Shown one piece after another: positions 17,759 to 25,918 of a stretch of 64,000 nt of DNA (position 1 is its first letter; every line of letters begins with the position of its first letter). The stretch comes from Arthrobacter psychrolactophilus. GTDB lineage: Bacteria > Actinomycetota > Actinomycetes > Actinomycetales > Micrococcaceae. Below the pieces are notes generated by a model. The model was not told the origin of the DNA. It did not search any database and saw only the letters and a list, made by a program, of their open reading frames with translations. The translations under genes and the position numbers were made by a program. The stretch lies in the NCBI RefSeq assembly GCF_003219795.1, contig NZ_QJVC01000019.1:1-64000 (forward strand). The letters are read 5' to 3'.

Positions 17759-18865
17759 ATGCGCCATGTAAATAGGCATGCGCGGATCGGCCGGGCCAAG
17801 GCTTCGACGGCGCTGGGAGATCGACTGACCCGATGGGCCTTTAATGGCGGAGCGATTCTCGGCTCCGTGTGTCTGGTGTTCGTGGCGCTGACACTGATCT
17901 TTGGGCTCAAACCCTTGATTTTCACCTCGGGATCCATGAGTCCCGGGATCCCGACGGGTTCGCTAGCTTTGGCCGTCCCTATGCCAGCTGCTGATACCGT
18001 TCCCGGGCAGGTGGTGTCTGTGGTGAACACGCAGGGCTCGCGGATCACACACCGGGTGGTGACTGCTGCCGATGGAGCGCTGGTACTCAAGGGTGACGCC
18101 AACGCCCTGGCCGACCTGGAACCGTACACGGTGGATTCAGTGGATAAGGTGCTCTTTAGCGTTCCCGGGTTGGGCTTTGTGATCAGTTGGTTCAGCCAGC
18201 CCTGGGTTGCTTTCCTCGCCGGGCTCCTATGCGCACTCCTGATCGTCAAAGCGTTCATCCTGCGTGACTCAGAAGATCGAGGCAGGGATGGATCACAAGA
18301 CGGACCGGGGCGCCACAGACACCGTAAGGAACAACGCGCTCGCCAATGGCTAGGAACAGGCGCGCTCGTCACCGCCATTGCGCTCGCGGTTCCGCTGGGC
18401 GTTGCCGGGACGATCCATCCGACGCAGGCAGCTTTTGAAGGAAAAGCCGTCGCTAGTGCCACTCTTGCGGCGGCCGTTATGCCAGCCCCTAGCGGGCTGG
18501 GGTGCCAGGATCCCGCGAGTGGAAATAAGTCGGTTACGGTCAATTGGGTGGCACCAAGCAACGTTCCGGTGGCCGTTGATCACTACAAAATCACAGTGAC
18601 GGTGGGCGGGAAAACTAGCGTGGGAACTGTTCCAGCAAGCGCCACATCGCAGATACTGTCATTGACGGACGCGCAGGGACTCTTAGGTGGTCTTTTGGCG
18701 CTGCTCGGGAATCTTCTGGATTTCCTTTTGACTGGCCCGAAGTCCGTGGGCGTGAGCGTGGTGGCGGTTTACTCTGGGGGTTGGGAGTCTACGGCCATTT
18801 CAAACAGCAGTTTGGCGGAAATTTCTTCCTATGCTCTGGTGTCGACAAGGATTCTTTGTAATTAG
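17759..18865 (+). CDS. SipW-type signal peptidase fused to a substrate-like, Fn3-like exported domain
   Basis: 368 residues, about twice the usual length. Residues 1-168 form a SipW-type peptidase: membrane segment about 30-50, FTSGSMSPGIPTGSL with Ser59, ITHRVV with His98, LKGDANALAD with D113/D119, then a second membrane segment about 148-167. A charged linker full of Arg, Asp and His follows (170-196), then another hydrophobic segment 199-218 ending in TQAAFEGKAVASATL, which looks like the tag region of the neighbouring substrates. After it comes PAPSGLGCQ and a fibronectin-III-like stretch (VTVNWVAPSNVPVAVDHYKI). It therefore appears to carry enzyme and substrate in one chain. Confidence 0.8.
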   Translation: MRHVNRHARIGRAKASTALGDRLTRWAFNGGAILGSVCLVFVALTLIFGLKPLIFTSGSMSPGIPTGSLALAVPMPAADTVPGQVVSVVNTQGSRITHRVVTAADGALVLKGDANALADLEPYTVDSVDKVLFSVPGLGFVISWFSQPWVAFLAGLLCALLIVKAFILRDSEDRGRDGSQDGPGRHRHRKEQRARQWLGTGALVTAIALAVPLGVAGTIHPTQAAFEGKAVASATLAAAVMPAPSGLGCQDPASGNKSVTVNWVAPSNVPVAVDHYKITVTVGGKTSVGTVPASATSQILSLTDAQGLLGGLLALLGNLLDFLLTGPKSVGVSVVAVYSGGWESTAISNSSLAEISSYALVSTRILCN

Positions 18866-19129
18866 TTACCAGGACGTTGGTGGCGCGAGCCCCGGCGAGG
18901 AGTGTCTGGTGGTGCCCTCGGGGGGCGAACTTCAGGGTGAATTTGGGACCGCTTCCACGTTGAGGGCAGTGGCAAAGGATAAGTTCGAATCACCAGTGCC
19001 TAGGCGTCGTGGAGGATTTGTCCTCCTTCGGAAGCGGAACACGAGCCCCAGAACTCTAACCTCCTAATGGCATGTTGGATCCTTGTTTCTCAACCCACAT
19101 TCCGGCCTTTTCAGAAAGTAACCCCCATC
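18866..19129. other. Intergenic stretch with no supported gene
   Basis: 264 bases after the peptidase fusion. A small hairpin GGAGGA-TTTG-TCCTCC is present near 19013-19028. Open frames cross it but lack family features and start sites. Confidence 0.4.
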
Positions 19130-19696
19130 ATGTCAAATGAAGGACATGCAGCGACTTCCTCTCGCCGCACCATTGTCAAAGGCGCAGCCTGGTCTGTCCC
19201 CGTCATCGCCGCAGCCATCGCTGCCCCCGCCGCATCGGCATCTGATCGTGTAGAGCTGAGCAACTACGACTGGTATTTCGGGCAGAACCAGGTGGGGTCT
19301 GAAGGCAATCGAACCCTGGTGGCCTCGACGAACATCAACGTCAACAAGTCTGATAGTTCGCTACCGAACGTTCCCTTTACCGTGGTCTACACCATCGCCT
19401 ACAAGGCGTACTCGGACGCAGCCAAGACAGCGCTAATAGCGACGGACGAGGTTACGTTTGCTCCAGTGGCTTATAGCGGAGCGAACCAGGAGACGTCGAC
19501 GCCTCTCGCGTGGACGCACGAGTTCACGGCTGACGAGTGGCCGCCGTCAGGTGGCAATATCTGGATTGAATACCTTGTCACCATGGCCCTGGCAACCACC
19601 GCTACGTCTCCCGTGCAAACCATGGTGATCGGCCATGCCGATGGTTACGGTTCGACGAACCCCTACACCGCGAGTGGTTACGTTAGCAGCTGGTAA
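19130..19696 (+). CDS. Twin-arginine exported protein of unknown function
   Basis: 188 residues from the ATG at 19130. The N-terminus SSRRTIVKGAAWSVPVIAAA is a Tat-type signal with the RR pair, followed by APAASAS as a probable cleavage site. The mature part is about 150 residues, beta-rich and rich in aromatic residues (YDWYFGQN, AYKAYSD, WIEYLVTM), without cysteine or an anchor. No family recognised. It lies downstream of the SipW group on the same strand but 264 bases away, so it probably has its own promoter. An upstream in-frame start at 19067 would spoil the signal peptide and was not used. Confidence 0.7.
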   Translation: MSNEGHAATSSRRTIVKGAAWSVPVIAAAIAAPAASASDRVELSNYDWYFGQNQVGSEGNRTLVASTNINVNKSDSSLPNVPFTVVYTIAYKAYSDAAKTALIATDEVTFAPVAYSGANQETSTPLAWTHEFTADEWPPSGGNIWIEYLVTMALATTATSPVQTMVIGHADGYGSTNPYTASGYVSSW

Positions 19697-19737
19697 GCAA
19701 AAGCTAGTTTTACACGGGCGCAAACGCCTTAAAGTCT

Positions 19738-19767
19738 GACGGCGCACAACGTGAGTTGTGCGCCGTC
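19738..19767. terminator. Bidirectional hairpin terminator
   Basis: 13-bp perfect arms (GACGGCGCACAAC and its complement) with a GTGA loop, extended by AAAG/CTTT pairs outside. It sits between the convergent Tat-exported protein and DUF2505 genes. Confidence 0.85.
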
Positions 19768-19780
19768 GAGCTTTAAGAGC

Positions 19781-20281
19781 TTAGGAGTGCGTGTTCAGCC
19801 ATTCCTGAGCCAGCGTGGCCTGCAGGTTCAGTGCGCGGCCAATCACGGGCTCGGCAGCGGAGGCAATCTTGGCGCCGAGGAACGGCACGCCCGACTTGAC
19901 CTCACCCGTGAGCTCCACAACCGTGGACTCGCCGCCGGCTACGAGCTTCTGCACGGCCGAAACATCCACAGGAGCCTTAGCCACCGAAAGCTTGATCGAG
20001 TTGGTGCGGGAACCATCTGCCGCCGGCGCGCTCCAGGACTCATCCTGAGTGACTGTCAGCGAGTCGCCAACGAACTTCTTGACGATGTCCGGCATGCGTG
20101 TGGTGGGCAGCGTGCGCACGGTCTTGGTAGTGAATGCGGCTGTGGTGGGACCGCTGATGGTGAATGACAACAGCTCACCGCCTACGGTTTCGCTAACGTG
20201 CTTGATGAAATCAGCATTGGTAAAAACATCGGTCACGTTCTGAGCCGTGGCTGAAAGGGTCGTTGAGGCGGCAAGCGCCAT
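19781..20281 (-). CDS. DUF2505 domain protein
   Basis: 166 residues from the ATG at 20281, which has GGAGG upstream. The sequence has the START/SRPBCC-like layout of DUF2505: LSATAQNVTDVFTNADFIKHV at the start, alternating beta strands (LLSFTISGPTTAAFTTKTVRT), a basic segment PDIVKKFVGDSLTVTQDESW, and a long final helix (GAKIASAAEPVIGRALNLQA). The family is common in actinobacteria and has no assigned biochemical role; the fold suggests binding of a lipophilic ligand. Convergent with the upstream exported-protein gene and divergent from mfd. Confidence 0.8.
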   Translation of the reverse strand: MALAASTTLSATAQNVTDVFTNADFIKHVSETVGGELLSFTISGPTTAAFTTKTVRTLPTTRMPDIVKKFVGDSLTVTQDESWSAPAADGSRTNSIKLSVAKAPVDVSAVQKLVAGGESTVVELTGEVKSGVPFLGAKIASAAEPVIGRALNLQATLAQEWLNTHS

Positions 20282-20472
20282 GGTTCCTCCAAGATCGGGG
20301 GTGTGTTTGGGGCAGCTCCTACGATACCTTGACCGCCCGCCACGAGTAAGCTGGAGATCGTCCCCGAGACTTCCTGCGAAGTTTTGGGCTTTCGTGCTGT
20401 CCGGCACGGCAAAGAACGTACTTCAGCGGCCGCCTCGACGCGCCTGCGTTGGGCAACAAGGAGAAACCACCC

Positions 20473-23400
20473 ATGAGTCTTGCAGGGTTGCGAACCGCGC
20501 TCTCAGCCGATCCCATCTTCGCTCGCGTCCGGGCCTTTGCGGGCGCCGATCCGGCCACGCGCAGTGCCGACATCGCCTTTAGCGCCCCCGCCGGCATGCG
20601 CCCTGTGCTCTTGGCTGAAATGGCCGACGGGCTGAGTGAGCGCTCCGGATCCGGCCCCCAGGGTGTGGTGTTGGCCGTGACCGCGACGGGCCGCGAGGCC
20701 GAAGATACCGTGGCCGCGCTGCGGTCCTACCTGCCCGAGGGCGCCATCGCGGAATTCCCCAGCTGGGAGACCCTGCCGCATGAGCGCCTGTCGCCGCGCT
20801 CGGACACCGTGGGGCGTCGCTTGGCCGTCTTGCGTCGCCTGGCTCATCCCGAGCTCGACGCCGGTGCCCGCCTTCGCGTCATCGTCGCACCCATTCGCGC
20901 GGTAGTGCAGCCGATCGTGGCTGGCCTGGGCGAACTGGCTCCCGTGCGCGTCAAAGCCGGTGAGGAGGTTCCCTTTGCCGAGCTCATCAAGAAGCTCGCC
21001 GATGCGGCTTATGCGCGCGTCGACATGGTCACCCACCGCGGCGAATTTGCCGTGCGCGGTGGCATCCTCGATGTTTTCTCACCCACCGAAAACCACCCCG
21101 TTCGCATTGAATTCTTTGGCGATGAAATTGAATCGCTGCGCTGGTTCAGCGTGGCCGATCAGCGGACGCTGACCTCCGTCACCGGTGGGGTGGTGCACCC
21201 CACCGAGTTGTATGCGCCGCCGTGCCGCGAAATTCTCATCACCCCCACCGTCATGGGACGAGCCGCCAAGCTCAAGGACAGCATGCCGGCGGCCGCCGCC
21301 ATGCTGGAAAAGATCGCCGGCGGCATTGCTGTGGAGGGCATGGAATCGCTGGCCCCTGCGCTCGTTGACGGGATGGTGCCGCTCGCAACGCTGCTGCCAT
21401 CAAGCTCCATCACGGTCATCCTCGATCCCGAAAAGGTCAGCGCCCGCGCCCACGACCTCGAGTCCACCAACGAGGAATTCCTCGAGGCAGCCTGGTCCAC
21501 GGCGTCCGATGGTGGGACCGCACCCCTGGATCTCAGCAACGCCGCCCTTGCCGGTGGGGGAGTAGATCTGGCTGCCGCGAGTTTCCGTTCGCTGGCCCAG
21601 ACGCGTGAATCGGCGCAGAGCCACGGCGTGAGCTGGTGGACCATGAGTTCCTTGCTGCAAGACGAGGAACTGGATCTCTCCAGCGACGTTTTGAACCTCG
21701 CGGCCCGCGAACCACGCGGTTACCGAGGCGATGTGGCGGAGATGATGGAATTCATCGGCTCCCGGGTCAAGGATCAGTGGCGCGTGGTGGTTGCCACGCA
21801 GGGGCCCGGCCCGGCCCAGCGCCTCGCCGAGCTGTTCCACGAAGCCAACATCCCGGCGTCGCGCGTTGACTCCCTGGATGCCGAACCGCAGCCCGGCATC
21901 ATCGAGGTGACCACGGCCGATACGGGCCGCGGCTTCGTGCTGGATTCCCTCAAACTGGGACTGCTGACGGAGGCGGACCTGCTGGGTCGCGCCTCTGCCG
22001 TCTCGACCCGAGACATGCGCAAGATGCCCTCGAAACGGCGCAACGCCGTCGACCCTCTCCAGCTGCAGGCTGGGGACTATGTGGTGCACGAGCAGCACGG
22101 TGTGGGTAAATTCGTTGAGCTGATTCAACGCAAGGTCGCCGGAGCGGGCGTTGGCGGTGCGGCCGGGCAGCGCGAATACCTGGTGCTCGAATACGCTCCG
22201 TCCAAGCGCGGGGCGCCGGGGGACAAGCTGTTCGTGCCGACGGATCAACTGGACCAGGTCACCGCGTACGTGGGCGGTGACGCGCCGGCGCTGTCGAAGA
22301 TGGGCGGCTCGGACTGGGCGGCCACCAAGACCAAGGCACGCAAGGCCGTCAAGGAGATCGCCGGCGAGCTCATCCGCCTGTACTCGGCGCGCATGGCCTC
22401 CAAGGGGCACGCCTTTGGGCCCGATACCCCGTGGCAGGCCGAGCTGGAGGAGGCGTTCCCGTATGTTGAAACGCCGGACCAGCTCGTGGCCATCAACGAG
22501 GTCAAGGCCGACATGGAGAAGGAAGTTCCCATGGACCGGCTCATCTCCGGTGACGTGGGCTATGGCAAGACCGAGATCGCCGTGCGGGCCGCCTTCAAGG
22601 CCGTGCAGGATGGCAAGCAGGTTGCCGTTCTGGTGCCCACGACCTTGTTGGCGCAGCAGCACTTTGAGACGTTCAACGAGCGCTTCTCCGGATACCCGGT
22701 GCGGGTGCGTCCGTTGTCGCGCTTCCAGACCACCAAGGAATCCAAGGAAATTGTCGAGGGCGTGAAAAACGGCACGGTGGATGTTGTCATCGGCACGCAC
22801 CGCCTGCTGTCCAAGGACTTTGCCTTCAAGGACCTGGGGCTGGTGATCGTCGATGAGGAACAGCGCTTTGGTGTGGAACACAAGGAAGCGCTGAAGAAGA
22901 TGCGCACCAATGTGGACGTGCTGGCCATGAGTGCCACGCCGATTCCGCGTACCTTGGAAATGTCCATGACGGGTATCCGTGAGACGTCCACGCTGGCGAC
23001 TCCGCCGGAGGAACGGCACCCGGTGCTGACCTATGTGGGTGCGCATAGCGACAAGCAGGTGGGTGCCGCGATTCGCCGTGAGCTCATGCGCGAAGGTCAA
23101 GTCTTTTATGTGCACAACCGGGTTAAATCGATTGAACGCACGGCCGCGCACATTCAGCAGCTGGTTCCCGATGCCCGGGTGGCGGTGGCGCACGGCCAGA
23201 TGAGCGAATCCCGCCTGGAGCAGATCATTGTTGACTTCTGGGAGAAGCGCTTTGATGTGCTGGTGTGCACCACCATCATCGAAACCGGTTTGGATATTTC
23301 CAATGCCAATACGTTGATCGTGGAGCAGGCGAATAACTACGGTTTGTCGCAGCTGCACCAGCTGCGGGGCCGCGTGGGTCGTGGGCGCGAGCGGGCCTAC

Positions 23401-24117
23401 GCGTACTTCTTGTACCCGGCGGATAAGCCGCTGGGTGAGGTGGCATTGGAGCGCCTCAAGGCCGTCGCGGCCCACAATGAGCTGGGTGCCGGTATGGCGC
23501 TGGCCATGAAGGACCTGGAGATTCGTGGAGCAGGAAACCTGCTCGGTGGCGAGCAGTCCGGACATATCCAAGGGGTGGGCTTTGACCTCTACATCCGTTT
23601 GGTGGGCGAGGCGGTGGCCTCGTTCCGTGGTGAGAGCGAGGAACGCGTGGCGGAGATGAAGATCGAGCTGCCCGTCAACGCGCACCTGCCGCACGAATAT
23701 GTGCCCGGGGAGCGGTTACGCCTCGAGGCCTACCGGAAGCTGGCTGCTGCTGTCAGTGTTGAGGGCATCCACGAGGTGGAGGATGAGCTCATCGATAGGT
23801 ACGGTGCCTTGCCACCGGCCGCCGTCAACCTCATCGCCGTGGCCCATTTCAAGGTGCTGGCGCGATCCGCAGGGCTCTCCGATGTGGCGCTGCAGGGCAA
23901 CTTCATCAAGTTCGCGCCTGCCGATCTGCCCGAATCCAAGGAGATGCGCCTGAACCGTATGTACCCGGGATCCCTGGTAAAGCCGGCCTTGAACTCGATC
24001 TTGATCCCGAAGCCGAAAACGGCACGCATTGGCGGCCGCGATCTGGCCGACGCCGAGGTGCTCAAGTGGGCCGAAGGCGTGCTCGAGGCGATCTTCGAGA
24101 CGGTTCCGGCGAAGTAG
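20473..24117 (+). CDS. mfd: Transcription-repair coupling factor Mfd
   Basis: About 1214 residues, full length for the family. The N-terminal UvrB-like module (LPHERLSPRSDTVGRRLAVL) is followed by a CarD-like RNA-polymerase-binding domain near residue 533 (LQAGDYVVHEQHGVGKFVEL), then a RecG-like motor with Walker A GDVGYGKTEIA at about 693-703, DEEQRFGVEHKE, SATPIPRTLEMSMTGIR, TTIIETGLDISNANTLI and QLRGRVGRGRERAYAYF, and a C-terminal TRCF domain. It removes stalled RNA polymerase from lesions and recruits UvrA. The ATG at 20473 has AAGGAG upstream; an earlier in-frame start at 20449 lacks this. Confidence 0.97.
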   Translation: MSLAGLRTALSADPIFARVRAFAGADPATRSADIAFSAPAGMRPVLLAEMADGLSERSGSGPQGVVLAVTATGREAEDTVAALRSYLPEGAIAEFPSWETLPHERLSPRSDTVGRRLAVLRRLAHPELDAGARLRVIVAPIRAVVQPIVAGLGELAPVRVKAGEEVPFAELIKKLADAAYARVDMVTHRGEFAVRGGILDVFSPTENHPVRIEFFGDEIESLRWFSVADQRTLTSVTGGVVHPTELYAPPCREILITPTVMGRAAKLKDSMPAAAAMLEKIAGGIAVEGMESLAPALVDGMVPLATLLPSSSITVILDPEKVSARAHDLESTNEEFLEAAWSTASDGGTAPLDLSNAALAGGGVDLAAASFRSLAQTRESAQSHGVSWWTMSSLLQDEELDLSSDVLNLAAREPRGYRGDVAEMMEFIGSRVKDQWRVVVATQGPGPAQRLAELFHEANIPASRVDSLDAEPQPGIIEVTTADTGRGFVLDSLKLGLLTEADLLGRASAVSTRDMRKMPSKRRNAVDPLQLQAGDYVVHEQHGVGKFVELIQRKVAGAGVGGAAGQREYLVLEYAPSKRGAPGDKLFVPTDQLDQVTAYVGGDAPALSKMGGSDWAATKTKARKAVKEIAGELIRLYSARMASKGHAFGPDTPWQAELEEAFPYVETPDQLVAINEVKADMEKEVPMDRLISGDVGYGKTEIAVRAAFKAVQDGKQVAVLVPTTLLAQQHFETFNERFSGYPVRVRPLSRFQTTKESKEIVEGVKNGTVDVVIGTHRLLSKDFAFKDLGLVIVDEEQRFGVEHKEALKKMRTNVDVLAMSATPIPRTLEMSMTGIRETSTLATPPEERHPVLTYVGAHSDKQVGAAIRRELMREGQVFYVHNRVKSIERTAAHIQQLVPDARVAVAHGQMSESRLEQIIVDFWEKRFDVLVCTTIIETGLDISNANTLIVEQANNYGLSQLHQLRGRVGRGRERAYAYFLYPADKPLGEVALERLKAVAAHNELGAGMALAMKDLEIRGAGNLLGGEQSGHIQGVGFDLYIRLVGEAVASFRGESEERVAEMKIELPVNAHLPHEYVPGERLRLEAYRKLAAAVSVEGIHEVEDELIDRYGALPPAAVNLIAVAHFKVLARSAGLSDVALQGNFIKFAPADLPESKEMRLNRMYPGSLVKPALNSILIPKPKTARIGGRDLADAEVLKWAEGVLEAIFETVPAK

Positions 24118-24142
24118 CGCACAGCGCAGCTGTGTACAACAT

Positions 24143-24210
24143 AAAAATGCGCCCGTCTCCCATAAATGCACCACGAGTGTGGTGGCATTTATGGAAGACG
24201 GGCGCATTTT
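24143..24210. terminator. Long hairpin after mfd
   Basis: A 68-base inverted repeat with near-perfect arms of about 31 bases (one unpaired base, one mismatch) and a GAGT loop, 25 bases after the mfd stop. The arms begin AAAATGCGCCCGTCT and end in the complementary ATTTT, giving a short T-run on the plus strand. It probably also serves the convergent lipoprotein gene. Confidence 0.85.
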
Positions 24211-24293
24211 CGCGTTGCTCGCGGGTCCTCCGTGAGTAATTAAATCTCTGATCAGTGCAGCTAGGGATAAATCTGTATGGAGTGCGAAAGGAG

Positions 24294-25271
24294 CTACTTC
24301 ACCGAAAAATCGAATGAGGCATTGGTGCTCTCGACGTGACAGTAGCCAGCTTTTTCGGGCACAGGCAATGTGCAATAGCCAACGCCATCGATTCCAGCGG
24401 TACCAGCATGGATGGGCTCTTGAAGCAACTGTGTCAGGAAGTTCTTGGCCTCATCACAGGTGAGCCCGGACTCGCCCAGATCGTAGCTGTATTGGAGACC
24501 AATACACTTGCCGTCGGGCGCGGCTTCCGGAAGTGCCTTAACAACGTCCTTGAGCTGCTTGAAGGAGAGGAAGGTGTTTTTGAGATCAGAATACTCGTTG
24601 GTTCGAGCATAGGCCTTGAATCGCTCCGCACCCCTCAGTGATTCGCTCACGCCGGGAAGCATGGTCGCATTGGTTAGCGCTGTACTCAAATTACCGGAGC
24701 CACCGGTATAGATGAGCCCGGGGAGTCGAATGTCCCATGTCTTGGTTGCTTCGGTACCAAGCGACGTGAGTACTACTTCGGCCGTATCCGGTTGTCCGTC
24801 GTAGGACAGGAATGCGTAGTTCAGGCTGCCGAATGTGCCATCACCCGCAGTGTCGAATACCGTATTGTTTGCTCGGCCGGGCATGGGATTCACGCCCCAG
24901 ATTTGTTCACCACCGGTGCGGAGTTCGGCAAGTTGGCGGCCATCAGCCGCCAAGATCTTGAAACTGGCGGTGCTGTCTCCGTGAACTTGGCCGGCTACAT
25001 TGTCGAGCATCTCCAAGTGCCAATTAGAAGGCATCTGGATTTGGAAATAACCGTTGGCGATTGTATGCGTTTCCAGAGCTGCCTGGACAGGAGGGATATC
25101 TGAGGCTTCTGGTGTCACTGATGCCGATGGGCTGCTCAAAGCTGCTGATGAGACTGCGGTTTCTGCTGGTGCGGATGTAGCTGTCTGGCTACACCCGGTC
25201 AGTACGAGTGCCACCGAAATCGCGGCACTCGCCCATAAAATCGTTTTTTTGCGCGTGTAGAGACTGCTCAT
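24294..25271 (-). CDS. Secreted lipoprotein of unknown function
   Basis: 325 residues from the ATG at 25271 (GGGGGA upstream). A type II signal peptide ends in ALVLTGC with lipidated Cys27, followed by a Ser/Ala/Thr/Pro-rich linker (SQTATSAPAETAVSSAAL). The body begins with YFQIQMPSNWHLEM, the pattern of small lipoproteins with a PsbP/Mog1-like start, and continues with four further cysteines (GKCIG, LTCDEA, GYCTLP, GYCHVE) that could form two disulfides. It faces the outside of the membrane. No family assigned. Convergent with mfd, in a transcription unit of its own. Confidence 0.8.
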   Translation of the reverse strand: MSSLYTRKKTILWASAAISVALVLTGCSQTATSAPAETAVSSAALSSPSASVTPEASDIPPVQAALETHTIANGYFQIQMPSNWHLEMLDNVAGQVHGDSTASFKILAADGRQLAELRTGGEQIWGVNPMPGRANNTVFDTAGDGTFGSLNYAFLSYDGQPDTAEVVLTSLGTEATKTWDIRLPGLIYTGGSGNLSTALTNATMLPGVSESLRGAERFKAYARTNEYSDLKNTFLSFKQLKDVVKALPEAAPDGKCIGLQYSYDLGESGLTCDEAKNFLTQLLQEPIHAGTAGIDGVGYCTLPVPEKAGYCHVESTNASFDFSVK

Positions 25272-25548
25272 TTGTATCCCCCAAGATTTTTTGCGGCCCG
25301 AATCAATAGATGCGGCCAAGAACCTGCTGAGTCTATCGGACGGAGATTTTGCAGCGGAGCCCGCTCGTAGACTTCGGGAGTTGCTTTATGCTCCACACTG
25401 GGGTTCGGTGTGGAGCATAGGCGTTTATGCGTCGTGGTGAGGGCGGGTTGCGAGCATAAGGAAAGCGCGGTGCCGCAGTTTGGGTGTTATGCGCCAGACT
25501 CGAGCCGAGTTTGGCGCATAGCGGTGCGTTACGGCGTCAGGCATTAAA
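25272..25548. other. Intergenic region with two palindromic elements
   Basis: No gene seen. Two hairpins are visible: ATGCTCCACAC with its complement GTGTGGAGCAT (about 25389-25418), and ATGCGCCAGACTCG with CGAGTTTGGCGCAT (about 25488-25520). Between them GGCGTTTATGCGT at 25420-25432 recurs exactly at 47644-47656, and the TTATGCGCCARACTC motif recurs at about 48771. Confidence 0.6.
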
Positions 25549-25601
25549 AATAGGCCTTGGACGGGTCTTCCACCAAGTGGAAGACCCGGCCAAGGCCTAT
25601 T
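25549..25601. terminator. Hairpin terminator after small membrane protein gene
   Basis: Arms AATAGGCCTTGG and CGGGTCTTCCAC pair with their complements, 24 bp in all with one mismatch, around a 3-base loop. On the minus strand it lies 11 bases after the small membrane protein's stop and is followed by a T-rich run. Confidence 0.88.
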
Positions 25602-25612
25602 AATGAAGCTAA

Positions 25613-25837
25613 TTATTCGCCGGCGGAGTCCGAGCGGCCCATGAACGTCATGGGAACCCAGAATGAGAGGAAGCACAGGCCGATGCCGAGGCCGGCAGGT
25701 ACGAAGGCGTGGGCAAAGCTCTCGAGGCTCCAGAATGACATGGAGAAGATACCGCCGAGGAACAGTGCGAAGAAGATGACAAACAAAACGATGGACTGCG
25801 CACGGCTGTTCTCGCCCTGGTAACTACTGTTGGACAT
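25613..25837 (-). CDS. Small two-segment membrane protein
   Basis: 74 residues from the ATG at 25837, which has GGAGG upstream. A short polar N-terminus (MSNSSYQGENSRAQ) is followed by two hydrophobic segments (SIVLFVIFFALFLGGIF and FVPAGLGIGLCFLSFWVP) and a polar tail. Such small membrane proteins are common in actinobacteria and mostly uncharacterised. It has its own terminator and lies between the lipoprotein gene and deoC, all on the minus strand. Confidence 0.7.
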   Translation of the reverse strand: MSNSSYQGENSRAQSIVLFVIFFALFLGGIFSMSFWSLESFAHAFVPAGLGIGLCFLSFWVPMTFMGRSDSAGE

Positions 25838-25918
25838 GGTTCCTCCTGTCCCCGAGATGGGGGAGTTTAGCTGGTGCACCGAAACGGCGCGATGATCTGC
25901 CTTTGATCTTAGTACGGA

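Noticed and set aside
18831-19067. Possible frame-shifted continuation of the second signal peptidase
   Set aside because: The overlapping frame has no family features, no ribosome-binding site and no hydrophobic or beta-rich pattern matching the preceding domain.
21400-23694. 764-codon antisense frame inside mfd
   Set aside because: Long antisense frames arise from GC-rich codon bias. Mfd is complete with all motifs on the plus strand.
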